The notes under the pieces were generated by a model. That model did no database searches and had not been told where the DNA came from. It saw nothing but the letters and a program-made list of their open reading frames with translations. Position numbers and translations under genes: made by a program. Positions 8,988 through 17,497 of a stretch of DNA of 60,296 bases are shown here, in pieces; the stretch's first letter is position 1; every line of letters begins with the position of its first letter. The DNA is from an uncultured Christensenellaceae bacterium. GTDB lineage: Bacteria > Bacillota > Clostridia > Christensenellales > Borkfalkiaceae. The stretch lies in assembly GCA_910587825.1 (NCBI GenBank), contig CAJUNJ010000012.1, positions 1-60,296 of the forward strand, read 5' to 3'.

Positions 8988-11900
8988 ATGAAAAAAATAA
9001 AAGCAATTTTCAAATCACTCGGCGGAAGGGTTTGGTTTTCGGTTTCTGCGGTGCTTATCGCAATTTTAATTGTGGTAACCGTGCTTACGACGGGTACTTT
9101 TCATTCGGTAGTCAATACCGTTCTCGGCGGAAAACGTCCCATTCTCGACCCCACGGTCGAAGCCACGTACGAAAGCGAATACAAATCCAAAGCCGAAGTG
9201 CTGGAAGCGGGCAATAAGTTAAACGTACAAATCCAGCAGGAAGGCGCTGTTCTTCTGCTTAACGAAGAAATAGCAAAAAACAAAAGATCTCTTCCCATTG
9301 CAAAGGGCGCAAAGGTAAGCGTATTCGGACACAACTCCGTGGACATAGTGCTTTCCGGTTCGGGTTCCGGTTCGGGCGGTTCAAGCGGTGCGAAAAGTAT
9401 TTTCGACGGTCTCGAAGCTGGCGGAATAAAATACAACGAAACTTTGAAAAAGTTCTATGAAAGCGGTTCGGCGGGCAGTAAAAGAAGCTCTAACCCCCAG
9501 CTTTCAGAAGGTACGTCCGCGGCTCCCACGCTCGACATAGGCGAAACGCCCGTCGATAAGTACACAAGCGAAGTTAAATCAAGCTTTAAAGAATATAACG
9601 ACGCGGCTATCGTGGTCATCTCGCGTATCGGCGGCGAAGGCTTCGATTTACCCCGCGAACAGAACGTTAAAAACGGCGGTATCGAAAACCATCATTATTT
9701 ACAGCTCGATAAAAACGAGTACGATATGCTGGATATGGTAACGTCAAGGTTCGACAACGTAATAGTTCTTCTTAACACGCTTACTTCTTTCCAGCTCGAC
9801 TTCATTGACGAGTACAACAATACCGACGGCTACAATAAGCGTATAGACGCGGTTATGTGGATAGGCGGTCCCGGTATATCGGGTGCGGAAGCAATAGGTT
9901 CTCTTTTAAACGGCGACGTTACCCCCTCCGGCAAGACAACGGACATCTTCGCCAAAGACTTCACCAAGGACCCTACCTGGCAGAACTTCGGCGATAACAC
10001 GCAGGCGGGACAGTCCGCGTCGTTTACCGAAAACGGTTCCGACGCAACCGATTATATGGTCGCTTACGAAGAGGGCGTATACGTAGGTTACCGCTATTAC
10101 GAGACGCGTGCGTATGAAGAGGGCGTCAAAAACGGCAACTTCGATTGGTACGATGAAAACGTAATATATCCTTTCGGCTACGGACTTTCGTATACTTCTT
10201 TCACGCAGGAAATGACTATTACCGAAACCGTTAAGGACGACAAGGTCACGGGCTACGACATTAAGGTCGACGTTGCAAACGTCGGCGGTGCGGAGGGTAA
10301 GGAAGTGGTGCAGTTGTACGTTACCCTTCCCTATACCTACGGCGGAATAGAAAAATCGCGCGTGCAGCTTGTAGATTATGCAAAGACGGGTATTTTAAAG
10401 ACTTCCGGCGAAGAGAGCAAGGCAACGTTTAATTTCCACGTAGATTTGTACGATTTGGCTTCTTACGATTATAACGACGCCAACGGTAACCTTCACCACG
10501 GCTATGAAACGGAAGCGGGAGAATATACGTTCTACGTCGCCAAAAACTCGCACGTGGACGACGCTAAAAACGTATATGACAAAGAGACAGTAGAGCTTGC
10601 GGAAGATAATGCGGTCATTTATAAAAACGACCCCAAGACCGGCAAACCCGTTGCTAATATCTATACCGAAGCGACTATGAGCGAACAGGACAAGGGTAAA
10701 TTCCTGAGCGCGGATTACAGACTTTCGGACGTTGTGTTCAGTGTCGGCGACGAAGAGTATGAACGTAAGGGAATGTCCCGTGCGGATTTCGAAGCGACTT
10801 TCCCGAAAGCGGACGACACAAAGGAAAGGGCGTATCTCGAAGGTGAAAAAGAAGCGCTTGACGACAGACAACACAATAATACGGAAGTTGCGGACGAAGT
10901 TAAAAAGGACGGATATTCTTTGGTTACGGGCGCTAAAAACGGCGTTATGCTCCGCGATTTGCACGGGCTTGCGTACGACGACCCCAAGTGGAAAGAGCTG
11001 TTGGATCAGCTTACGCACAGCGATATGTCAAAACTTGCAAACTACGGCGCGTTCCTGACAGAGTCGATAATTTCAATAGGTAAAAACCTTACAAACGATT
11101 CCGACGGACCAGTGGGCTTTGTAAACTTTATGCCCGGACTTTCAGAACATTACAAGGGCAACCCGAGCTTTGCCTGCGAAATAGTCATTGCCTCGACTTT
11201 CAATAAAGATTTGGCTTACAGAATGGGGCAGATTGTCGGAGAAACGGGACTTTACGGCGACGAGGGCGGCAACGGACTTCCTTACACGGGGTGGTATGCT
11301 CCCGCGGTAAATATTCACCGTTCGCCTTTCTCGGGCAGAAATTACGAATATTATTCGGAAGACCCCGTGCTTTCGGGAAAGATGGCTGTAAACGTAATTA
11401 ACGGCGCGGGCAGTAAGGGCGTATATACCGACCTTAAACATTTTGCCGTAAACGACCAGGAAACCAACCGTCAGGGCGTTGCAACCTATCTTACAGAACA
11501 GTCGTTAAGAGAAATTTATCTTAAACCTTTCGAATTGGCGGTTAAGGGCAGCGACGACCCCGCGTTCTCCGTAAAAGCTACCGAAGACATAAAAGCAGGA
11601 CGCATAAACGGATATAAGGGTTCTACGGGTATGATGTCGTCATTCAACCGTATCGGAACGCGCTGGACGGGCGGCGATTACCGTCTGCTTACAACAATAC
11701 TCCGCAACGAGTGGGGCTTTGAAGGCGTTGTAATAAGCGACTATATCACGGTTGGTTCGCTTATGCCCGCAAAACAAGCCATTTATGCGGGTAACGATTT
11801 AATTCTTACCTCCACAAGTCCGGAGCGTTGGAACAATTCAAGCGAATCCAATCCCGAAGATATGTATGTCCTCCGTAAGGCGGCGCACAACATACTGTAT

Positions 11901-12071
11901 GCCGTTGCCAACAGCAACTCCGTAAATGCGGAAGTTCTTGGCTATAAGATGGAATTATGGCTGATTGCGCTTATCGTCGTAGATTGCGTAGCCGTTGCGG
12001 GAATTTCCGTTTGGGGCTACTTTGCGGTAAGAAAAGCTTTAAAAAAAGCTGAGCAACAAGCTTCGGAATAA
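8988..12071 (+). CDS. Membrane-anchored GH3 glycosidase with permuted domains
   Basis: Second family 3 glycosidase with the same reversed order as its upstream neighbour. An N-terminal signal-anchor helix (~15-37) comes first, then the alpha/beta-sandwich domain (QQEGAVLLLNEE, SGSGSGGSSG), YPFGYGLSYTSF, a fibronectin-like segment (GKEVVQLYV), and the barrel domain with WYAPAVNIHRSPFSGRNYEYY, KHFAVNDQETNR and nucleophile D918 in GVVISDYITVG. A second helix near the C-terminus (~992-1014) is followed by a basic tail, so both ends are membrane-linked with the enzyme outside. It lacks the Ig and collagen-like modules of the 3097 gene. Spacing of 20 nt from the lipoprotein gene with a CGGAGG box indicates co-transcription. 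Confidence 0.88.
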   Translation: MKKIKAIFKSLGGRVWFSVSAVLIAILIVVTVLTTGTFHSVVNTVLGGKRPILDPTVEATYESEYKSKAEVLEAGNKLNVQIQQEGAVLLLNEEIAKNKRSLPIAKGAKVSVFGHNSVDIVLSGSGSGSGGSSGAKSIFDGLEAGGIKYNETLKKFYESGSAGSKRSSNPQLSEGTSAAPTLDIGETPVDKYTSEVKSSFKEYNDAAIVVISRIGGEGFDLPREQNVKNGGIENHHYLQLDKNEYDMLDMVTSRFDNVIVLLNTLTSFQLDFIDEYNNTDGYNKRIDAVMWIGGPGISGAEAIGSLLNGDVTPSGKTTDIFAKDFTKDPTWQNFGDNTQAGQSASFTENGSDATDYMVAYEEGVYVGYRYYETRAYEEGVKNGNFDWYDENVIYPFGYGLSYTSFTQEMTITETVKDDKVTGYDIKVDVANVGGAEGKEVVQLYVTLPYTYGGIEKSRVQLVDYAKTGILKTSGEESKATFNFHVDLYDLASYDYNDANGNLHHGYETEAGEYTFYVAKNSHVDDAKNVYDKETVELAEDNAVIYKNDPKTGKPVANIYTEATMSEQDKGKFLSADYRLSDVVFSVGDEEYERKGMSRADFEATFPKADDTKERAYLEGEKEALDDRQHNNTEVADEVKKDGYSLVTGAKNGVMLRDLHGLAYDDPKWKELLDQLTHSDMSKLANYGAFLTESIISIGKNLTNDSDGPVGFVNFMPGLSEHYKGNPSFACEIVIASTFNKDLAYRMGQIVGETGLYGDEGGNGLPYTGWYAPAVNIHRSPFSGRNYEYYSEDPVLSGKMAVNVINGAGSKGVYTDLKHFAVNDQETNRQGVATYLTEQSLREIYLKPFELAVKGSDDPAFSVKATEDIKAGRINGYKGSTGMMSSFNRIGTRWTGGDYRLLTTILRNEWGFEGVVISDYITVGSLMPAKQAIYAGNDLILTSTSPERWNNSSESNPEDMYVLRKAAHNILYAVANSNSVNAEVLGYKMELWLIALIVVDCVAVAGISVWGYFAVRKALKKAEQQASE

Positions 12072-12100
12072 ACGGTTGAATAAAGTTTAAACGAAGAAAT

Positions 12101-12127
12101 CCCCGCGCAGGTTAATTCTGCGCGGGG
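12101..12127 (+). terminator. Terminator of the GH3 operon
   Basis: Perfect 10-bp stem CCCCGCGCAG / CTGCGCGGGG with a 7-nt loop, 30 nt after the stop. Confidence 0.7.
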
Positions 12128-12264
12128 GTATTGCGTTTGCGTAAGCGGTTAAATTAAATTTTGTACCACAATTGCAAGCGGATTTTGCTTGACGGTTTTC
12201 GCCGGTTTTTAAAACTACAATAAACTTTTCTACCGCTATTTCGATATTCGTAAGGAGATTTAAA

Positions 12265-13086
12265 ATGAAAAAATTTATAATTACCGTAATTTCGCTGCTT
12301 TGCTGTTTTGCCGCGGTGTTTGGGGGGTGTGCATATAAAATCGACTCTGAACATATCGGGCGGTTGGAGGAAGAAATTAAAAAGCTTAATGAAAAAATGT
12401 TCGAAATAGAAAAAGAACTTACTAATCAATCGGCTTATTACGAGTATAAAAATAATATGAGCGAATGGCAAAAGGCGGCGGACGAGGAAACTTTTAATAC
12501 AAAAATACTTGAAACGGAGCTCAATGCAGAACAATTAGAGCCGTTGGAAATTATAATCATTTATCGTATAGACGGGGTAATAGCACGGACGGAAAAGGAT
12601 AACGGCGACAGTGTAAAGTTTTATACCGTCACAACGCGAGAAGGGAGCGATAGCGATTTGCAAATATTAAACGGTTTTGAGTTTATTGATTATGCTTGGC
12701 GGAACGAATTTGATTATCAAAAGCGAACTGACCCCGTAGAAGAGAAAAAGCCATTTACAATTCCCAATGGTTGGTCGAGTTTTCACGGAAGTTTCGACAT
12801 AAAAATAGATAAAAGTTATAGATTCAGAATATTTACGTCAAATGATTTCAGCTTAAAAAACGTAAAGAGAGTTGAATGGATAAGTTATTTTCAGTTTAAA
12901 ACCGAGGGCGCCATCGGAAATTATGATAATCATCGATTTAGGGTATTTATACCTTTAATTATTCCCGAAAAGGAAAATGACAAATCGGCGCGAGATACAC
13001 AAGCCGCGCTCGACAAAATAAACTTCGTTCAATCTTCCCGTCCGAATTACGGGGTCGACGACTTCATGGGATATCCGTCGGATTAA
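12265..13086 (+). CDS. Predicted lipoprotein of unknown function
   Basis: Not recognised. The N-terminus is a lipoprotein signal (hydrophobic stretch ending in FGGC, Cys22). Residues ~32-56 are a charged heptad-like segment (LEEEIKKLNEKMFEIEKEL), a probable short coiled coil. The rest is mixed alpha/beta with no membrane helix and ends in a polar tail. The gene stands alone: terminator upstream, strong FMN-riboswitch promoter downstream. AAGGAG box 7 nt before the ATG. It is noticeably more AT-rich than its neighbours, which may indicate transfer. Confidence 0.75.
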   Translation: MKKFIITVISLLCCFAAVFGGCAYKIDSEHIGRLEEEIKKLNEKMFEIEKELTNQSAYYEYKNNMSEWQKAADEETFNTKILETELNAEQLEPLEIIIIYRIDGVIARTEKDNGDSVKFYTVTTREGSDSDLQILNGFEFIDYAWRNEFDYQKRTDPVEEKKPFTIPNGWSSFHGSFDIKIDKSYRFRIFTSNDFSLKNVKRVEWISYFQFKTEGAIGNYDNHRFRVFIPLIIPEKENDKSARDTQAALDKINFVQSSRPNYGVDDFMGYPSD

Positions 13087-13183
13087 AGAATAAAAAATTA
13101 AGATAAAAAAACTTTTTGTGGCGAAATTGGGGCAGAAATATTTATACATTGCATAAACGCATAAAATAACCTTAAAAATATGC

Positions 13184-13212
13184 TTGACAGCGGCAAAATG
13201 ACGCTATATAAT
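13184..13212 (+). promoter_or_regulatory. Consensus promoter of ribU
   Basis: TTGACA (13184-13189), 17 nt, TATAAT (13207-13212), immediately before the FMN riboswitch. Confidence 0.9.
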
Positions 13213-13231
13213 GAATATACAATTTAAAGTT

Positions 13232-13350
13232 ATTCTTTGGGGCGGGGTGAAATTCCCCACCGGTGGTAAAGTCCACTAAGGTCTGTACAGGCAGACCCCG
13301 AACGGGTGAAATTCCCGTACCGACGGTATAGTCCGGATGATAAAAGAATT
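13232..13350 (+). ncRNA. FMN riboswitch (RFN element)
   Basis: Classical RFN core: GGGGCGGGGTGAAATTCCCC, ACCGGTGGTAAAGTCC, the AGGTCTGTACAG region, CCGTACCGACGGTATAGTCC and GGATGATAAAAGAAT. The outer P1 stem pairs ATTCTT (13232-13237) with AAGAAT (13345-13350). It binds FMN and governs the downstream riboflavin transporter. Confidence 0.97.
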
Positions 13351-13373
13351 TTACGGTGTTTATCGTTTATTTT

Positions 13374-13402
13374 CGCTCCGGTTTTTTCGGGGCGATTTTT
13401 TT
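13374..13402 (+). terminator. Riboswitch-controlled terminator
   Basis: CGCTCCG / CGGGGCG stem followed by a long T run. It is the expression platform of the FMN riboswitch, placed ~45 nt before ribU. Confidence 0.8.
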
Positions 13403-13444
13403 CAAAGAACGGCTTTAAAAATAAAATTTTAAGGAGTTCTTTTT

Positions 13445-14122
13445 ATGGAACAGCAAACACAGCAACCTGCCGAAGTCAATACTGCGGCAAACAAAAAGCC
13501 CGTCGGCGAAGTACTTAAAAATTATTTCACGGCAACACGCATTTCCTATATGGCGGTATTCACCGCGCTTGCGTTTATACTCCGTCTGCCCTGGTTCGAA
13601 TTTTCGATTATTCCCGCCGTACCGTTTCTCAAAGTCGACTTTTCCGACGTATTCGTAATGATTGCGGGCTTCTCGCTCGGCCCCGTTGCGGGCGTGACGG
13701 TCGGGGTGCTTAAAGAAGTTATCTACGGCATATGCTTTACCCAAACGGCTTTCGTCGGTGAAATTGCAAACATTCTTATGATTTTGCCGTACATACTTAT
13801 TCCGTCTATAATTTACAAAAAGCGCAAGGGAATAAAGGTGGTAATTATCTCGCTTTTAATCGCCTGCGGAGTGCGCACTCTCTGGACGATACCTTTGAAC
13901 TACGTCCTTACCTTCCCGCTGTTTCTGTATTTCAGCTTCGGCACTCCGTGGACGGGCGGAATGGAGGCGTACCTTGACGTTTGGTATTGGGCGCTTTTGT
14001 TCAATCTTGTAAAAATCGTGCTGGTAACGGCGGCAGTAATGATAGTATACAAACCGCTTTCACGACTTATAAACCTTACCAGCGAAAAGTTTGAAAAACG
14101 CAGAAGAAAAACCGTACAGTAA
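13445..14122 (+). CDS. ribU: Riboflavin ECF transporter S component RibU
   Basis: Substrate-binding membrane subunit of an energy-coupling-factor transporter that imports riboflavin. The shared EcfA/EcfA'/EcfT module is not in this window. It has about six membrane helices. Signature parts include the TRISYMAVFTALAFILR first helix, a FLKVDFSDVFVMIAGFSLGP segment and the GxxxGxxKE(V/I)IYGI helix. A polar N-terminal extension (residues 1-25) precedes the first helix. The FMN riboswitch and its terminator directly upstream confirm the substrate. GGAG box before the ATG. Length (225 aa) is normal. Confidence 0.95.
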   Translation: MEQQTQQPAEVNTAANKKPVGEVLKNYFTATRISYMAVFTALAFILRLPWFEFSIIPAVPFLKVDFSDVFVMIAGFSLGPVAGVTVGVLKEVIYGICFTQTAFVGEIANILMILPYILIPSIIYKKRKGIKVVIISLLIACGVRTLWTIPLNYVLTFPLFLYFSFGTPWTGGMEAYLDVWYWALLFNLVKIVLVTAAVMIVYKPLSRLINLTSEKFEKRRRKTVQ

Positions 14123-14165
14123 ACGGAAACGCCGGCGCGACGTGTCGCGGCGGCGTATATTTTAT

Positions 14166-14194
14166 TTGACAATAAAACTTTCGGCTGATATATT
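14166..14194 (+). promoter_or_regulatory. Promoter of tcdA, placed for a leaderless mRNA
   Basis: TTGACA (14166-14171), 17 nt, TATATT (14189-14194). The ATG follows six bases later, where transcription should begin. Confidence 0.75.
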
Positions 14195-14200
14195 AAAGGT

Positions 14201-14881
14201 ATGGAAAACGCATTTTCGAGAACCGAAATTCTGATAGGTTCGGACGCAATGAAAAAACTTTCTCTCGCCCGTGTGGCGGTGTTCGGCGTCGGCGGCGTCG
14301 GCGGATACGCCGTCGAAGCGCTTGCGCGTTCGGGTGTCGGGGCAATAGACGTCATCGACGGCGATACCGTATCCTTGACGAATATAAACCGCCAGATAAT
14401 AGCAACACATTCCACTGTCGGCAGATATAAGACGGAAGTTGCGGCGGAACGCGTTAAGGATATAAATCCTGCTTGCAAAGTGACGGCGCATAAGCTTTTC
14501 TATACGCCGGAAAACCGCGGGGAAATAGACTTCGGCTGTTACTCTTATATTGTCGACGCGATAGACACCGTTACGTGTAAGCTTGACATAATCGAAAACG
14601 CGAAAAGGTTGCGCATTCCCGTAATAAGCTGTATGGGCGCGGGCAACAAATTGGACCCGACTATGTTCGAGGTCGCCGACGTTTACGACACCAGTGTCTG
14701 TCCGCTTGCCAAGGTAATGCGCAGGGAGCTCAGGCGCAGGGGCGTGGATAGCTTAAAGGTTGTGTATTCCAAGGAAGAGCCCGCCGTATCGGGTCAACGC
14801 GTTCCCGCAAGCATAGCGTTTGTGCCGTCCGTCGCGGGGCTTTTAATCGCCGGCGAAGTTATTAAAGATTTAATAAAATAA
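14201..14881 (+). CDS. tcdA: tRNA threonylcarbamoyladenosine dehydratase TcdA
   Basis: E1-like ATP-dependent enzyme that cyclises t6A at position 37 of ANN-decoding tRNAs to ct6A. Nucleotide-binding motif GVGGVG at 29-34; the adenylation region DGDTVSLTNINRQ follows; then DAIDTVTCKLD and a C-terminal PASIAFVPSVAGLLIAGEV helix. The N-terminal FSRTEILIG is a conserved start block in Bacillota homologues, supporting ATG 14201. AAGG abuts the ATG, too close to serve as a ribosome-binding site, so the mRNA is probably leaderless. Functionally linked to the tsaE and tsaB genes 6 kb away. Confidence 0.92.
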   Translation: MENAFSRTEILIGSDAMKKLSLARVAVFGVGGVGGYAVEALARSGVGAIDVIDGDTVSLTNINRQIIATHSTVGRYKTEVAAERVKDINPACKVTAHKLFYTPENRGEIDFGCYSYIVDAIDTVTCKLDIIENAKRLRIPVISCMGAGNKLDPTMFEVADVYDTSVCPLAKVMRRELRRRGVDSLKVVYSKEEPAVSGQRVPASIAFVPSVAGLLIAGEVIKDLIK

Positions 14882-14951
14882 AAGGTGAATTGCCGTAATA
14901 CACATAACGTCGGAAAAATTGCAGGCGGAAGGCGAGGCATAATAAGTCTTT

Positions 14952-15626
14952 ATGTATAAAATATTACTTGTGGAAGATGACGAAATTATTTCGAAATCTA
15001 TTAAACAACACCTTGAAAACTGGAACTTTGAAGTTGTAACGGCAAAGGATTTCAGAAACATTACGAAAGAGTTTACCGCGTGCAACGCCCATATGGTGTT
15101 GCTTGATTTGATGTTGCCGTTTTACGACGGCTATTATTGGTGCAAAGAAATACGCAAAATTTCAAATGTGCCCATCGTATTTTTATCGTCGGTATCGGAT
15201 AATATGAATATCGTAATGGCTGTCAATATGGGCGGTGATGATTTTATTGCCAAACCGTTTAACGTAAACGTTCTTCTTGCCAAAATACAAGCCGTATTAA
15301 GACGCGCTTACGATATGAAGGGCGGTATATCCATACTCGAACATAAAGGCGTAACTTTAAACTTAAACGATTTTAACCTTTCTTACCGTAATAAAATTCT
15401 CGAACTGACGAAAAACGAATTCCGCATATTGGAAACATTGCTTATAAATAAGGGAAAAATAGTAAGCCGCGACGCTTTGATGGTCAAATTATGGCAGGAC
15501 GACAGTTACGTCGAAGAGAATACGCTGACGGTAAACGTAACGCGGCTAAGAAAGAAGCTGGAAGATTTCGGTATAGACGGTTTTATCAAAACAAAAGTCG
15601 GTTGCGGCTATATCATCGAACTGTGA
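14952..15626 (+). CDS. OmpR-family response regulator, BceR-like
   Basis: Response regulator of a Bce-type peptide resistance module. Receiver domain with acidic pocket EDDE, phosphoacceptor D52 in LLDLMLP, and conserved Lys in DDFIAKPF. Winged-helix DNA-binding domain at ~130-224, with LTKNEFRILETLL, VEENTLTVNVTRLRKKLE and TKVGCGYII. Ten nt before the sensor gene, so co-transcribed. Expected to activate the ABC genes downstream. No clear ribosome-binding site is seen before the ATG. Confidence 0.92.
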   Translation: MYKILLVEDDEIISKSIKQHLENWNFEVVTAKDFRNITKEFTACNAHMVLLDLMLPFYDGYYWCKEIRKISNVPIVFLSSVSDNMNIVMAVNMGGDDFIAKPFNVNVLLAKIQAVLRRAYDMKGGISILEHKGVTLNLNDFNLSYRNKILELTKNEFRILETLLINKGKIVSRDALMVKLWQDDSYVEENTLTVNVTRLRKKLEDFGIDGFIKTKVGCGYIIEL

Positions 15627-15635
15627 GAAAAAATA

Positions 15636-16622
15636 ATGAAAGCAATTAAACTTTTACCGAAGTATCTGTGGCAATATAAATTTGTAATTTTATTGTTTTT
15701 TGTCTTTACCGCTGTTTTTGCGTTGATGGCATATCTATACGGAATGGCGGTTGAAGCGGCGTTATACGCTTTTCTTTTATGCTTTGTAATTACAATACTT
15801 ACGACGGCGGTACATTTTTATGTTTATTGCAAAAAGCATTTTGAACGCATTCGGCTTTTTAATTATCCTTTTACTTTAAAATTACCTGCGCCGCAAAACC
15901 TTACGGAAACAGAATTGTTTGCGGTTATTGAAAAAATCAGAGAACGGTATAAAAACGATTTGGGCGAAAAGCAAAAAGAGAGGGCGGAATATTCAGATTA
16001 TTATACTATGTGGATGCACCAAATAAAGACGCCTATTGCGGCAATGGGTTTGGTACTGCAAAATTACGATACAAAAGAAAGCCGTACCCTCGGCGCAGAA
16101 CTTTTCCGTATAGAGCAGTATGTGGAAATGGCGCTGTGGTATTTAAGAATGGACGGTATGGCGGATATGGTATTTAAGCCGTACGATTTAGACGAAATTA
16201 TAAGAGACGCCGTCAGGAAGTATGCTCCGCTTTTCATCGGTAAAAAAATAAAATTAAACTATTCGCCCGTAAATTGCAAAGTTATTACGGATAAGAAGTG
16301 GTTGTCTTTTATAATAGGGCAACTGTTGTCAAACGCAATTAAATACACCGAAAAAGGTTGCGTCAACATTACGGTTGAAAATAAAGTGATTATGATAGAA
16401 GACACGGGTATCGGCATCGGAAAAGAAGATTTGCCGAGGATATTCGAAAGGGGCTATACGGGGTATAACGGGCGGATTGAAAAGAAATCAACGGGAATAG
16501 GTTTGTATTTATCCCGCCGTGCGGCGGACAAACTCTCGCATAAGCTTTACGCAACTTCCGAAGTCGGTAAAGGCAGTAAGTTTTATATCGATACGAATAC
16601 TTATAATCTTCAAGCAGAATGA
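15636..16622 (+). CDS. Intramembrane-sensing histidine kinase, BceS-like
   Basis: Sensor kinase with two closely spaced membrane helices (~15-35 and ~42-63) and almost no extracellular loop, the hallmark of Bce-type kinases that read the state of their ABC transporter rather than bind ligand. Phosphoacceptor H128 in MHQIKTPIAAMG. The ATPase domain has an N box (LLSNAIKYTEKG), G1 (DTGIGIGKEDLPRIFERGYTG) and G2 (STGIGLYLSRRAADKL). Length of 328 aa is typical. The stop overlaps the left arm of an inverted repeat proposed as regulator site. Confidence 0.92.
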   Translation: MKAIKLLPKYLWQYKFVILLFFVFTAVFALMAYLYGMAVEAALYAFLLCFVITILTTAVHFYVYCKKHFERIRLFNYPFTLKLPAPQNLTETELFAVIEKIRERYKNDLGEKQKERAEYSDYYTMWMHQIKTPIAAMGLVLQNYDTKESRTLGAELFRIEQYVEMALWYLRMDGMADMVFKPYDLDEIIRDAVRKYAPLFIGKKIKLNYSPVNCKVITDKKWLSFIIGQLLSNAIKYTEKGCVNITVENKVIMIEDTGIGIGKEDLPRIFERGYTGYNGRIEKKSTGIGLYLSRRAADKLSHKLYATSEVGKGSKFYIDTNTYNLQAE

Positions 16623-16697
16623 CCTTACGAAAATGTCATTTTTTCAGCCGAAATGTAACACCGTTAAATTGTGCTCATTACGGCTGTTTAGTAAAAT
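16618..16697 (+). promoter_or_regulatory. Candidate BceR-type operator and promoter for the ABC genes
   Basis: Inverted repeat AATGAC (16618-16623) / GTCATT (16635-16640) with 11-nt spacing. It is followed by a promoter-like TTGTGC (16669-16674), 17 nt, TAAAAT (16692-16697). Bce modules usually have a separate regulator-dependent promoter before the ABC genes. Confidence 0.45.
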
Positions 16698-16729
16698 TAA
16701 ATTATCTTAAAATTCGGAGGTAATTTGAA

Positions 16730-17497
16730 TTGGCACTTTTATCGGTACAAAATTTAGGCAAAGTATATTCTTCACGTTTGGGCGGTAACCAGGTTACCGC
16801 CCTTTCCGACGTTACGTTCTCGGTCGAACGCGGTGAATACGTTGCGATTATGGGCGAATCGGGTTCCGGCAAAACGACTTTGTTAAATATTCTTGCCGCG
16901 TTGGATAAACCTACAAGCGGAACTGTGAATTTGGACGGCAAACTTATTTCGGATATAAGCGAAAAAGAAATAGCGGCGTTCCGTCGTGACAATCTCGGCT
17001 TTGTTTTTCAGGAATTTAATCTTTTGGATACGTTTACTTTGAAGGACAATATCTTTCTGCCCCTTGTGCTTGCAAAAAAAAGTTATGAAGAAATGGACAA
17101 ACGTCTTGTAACGATTGCGGAAGAACTCGGCATTAAAAATATATTGGAAAAATATCCTTACGAAGTGTCGGGCGGACAAAAGCAACGCGCCGCCGTAGCG
17201 CGTGCGATAATAACTTATCCCAAATTAATCCTTGCGGACGAGCCTACGGGGGCGTTGGACTCGCGCTCTACCGACAGCCTTCTGGACGTGTTCGAAACAA
17301 TAAATCAAAACGGACATACGATTTTAATGGTTACGCATTCCGCAAAGGCGGCAAGCCGCGCGGGAAGAATATTATTCATAAAAGACGGACGGCTTTTTCA
17401 TCAGATTTACCGCGGGGAAAGCAGCAATGAAGAATTATACCGTAAAATTTCAGATACGCTGACGATACTTGCTACGGGGGAACGGAAAAATGGTTAA
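16730..17497 (+). CDS. ABC transporter ATPase, BceA-like
   Basis: ATP-binding subunit of a MacB/Bce-type transporter. Walker A GESGSGKT at ~42-49, Q-loop in FVFQEFNLLD, signature VSGGQKQR, Walker B LILADEPTGALD, and H-loop MVTHSAKAASRAGR. The start is TTG at 16730, supported by GGAGG nine nt upstream and by the family start ALLSVQNLGKVY. It overlaps the permease gene by eight bases. With the permease and two-component pair it forms a sensing and detoxification unit for cell-wall-targeting peptides (bacitracin or lantibiotic type; the exact ligand is not known). Confidence 0.94.
   Translation: MALLSVQNLGKVYSSRLGGNQVTALSDVTFSVERGEYVAIMGESGSGKTTLLNILAALDKPTSGTVNLDGKLISDISEKEIAAFRRDNLGFVFQEFNLLDTFTLKDNIFLPLVLAKKSYEEMDKRLVTIAEELGIKNILEKYPYEVSGGQKQRAAVARAIITYPKLILADEPTGALDSRSTDSLLDVFETINQNGHTILMVTHSAKAASRAGRILFIKDGRLFHQIYRGESSNEELYRKISDTLTILATGERKNG

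Noticed and set aside
8188..9006. 272-codon minus-strand ORF in the lipoprotein gene
   Set aside because: Antisense shadow of a gene with signal peptide and B-repeats; no start signals.
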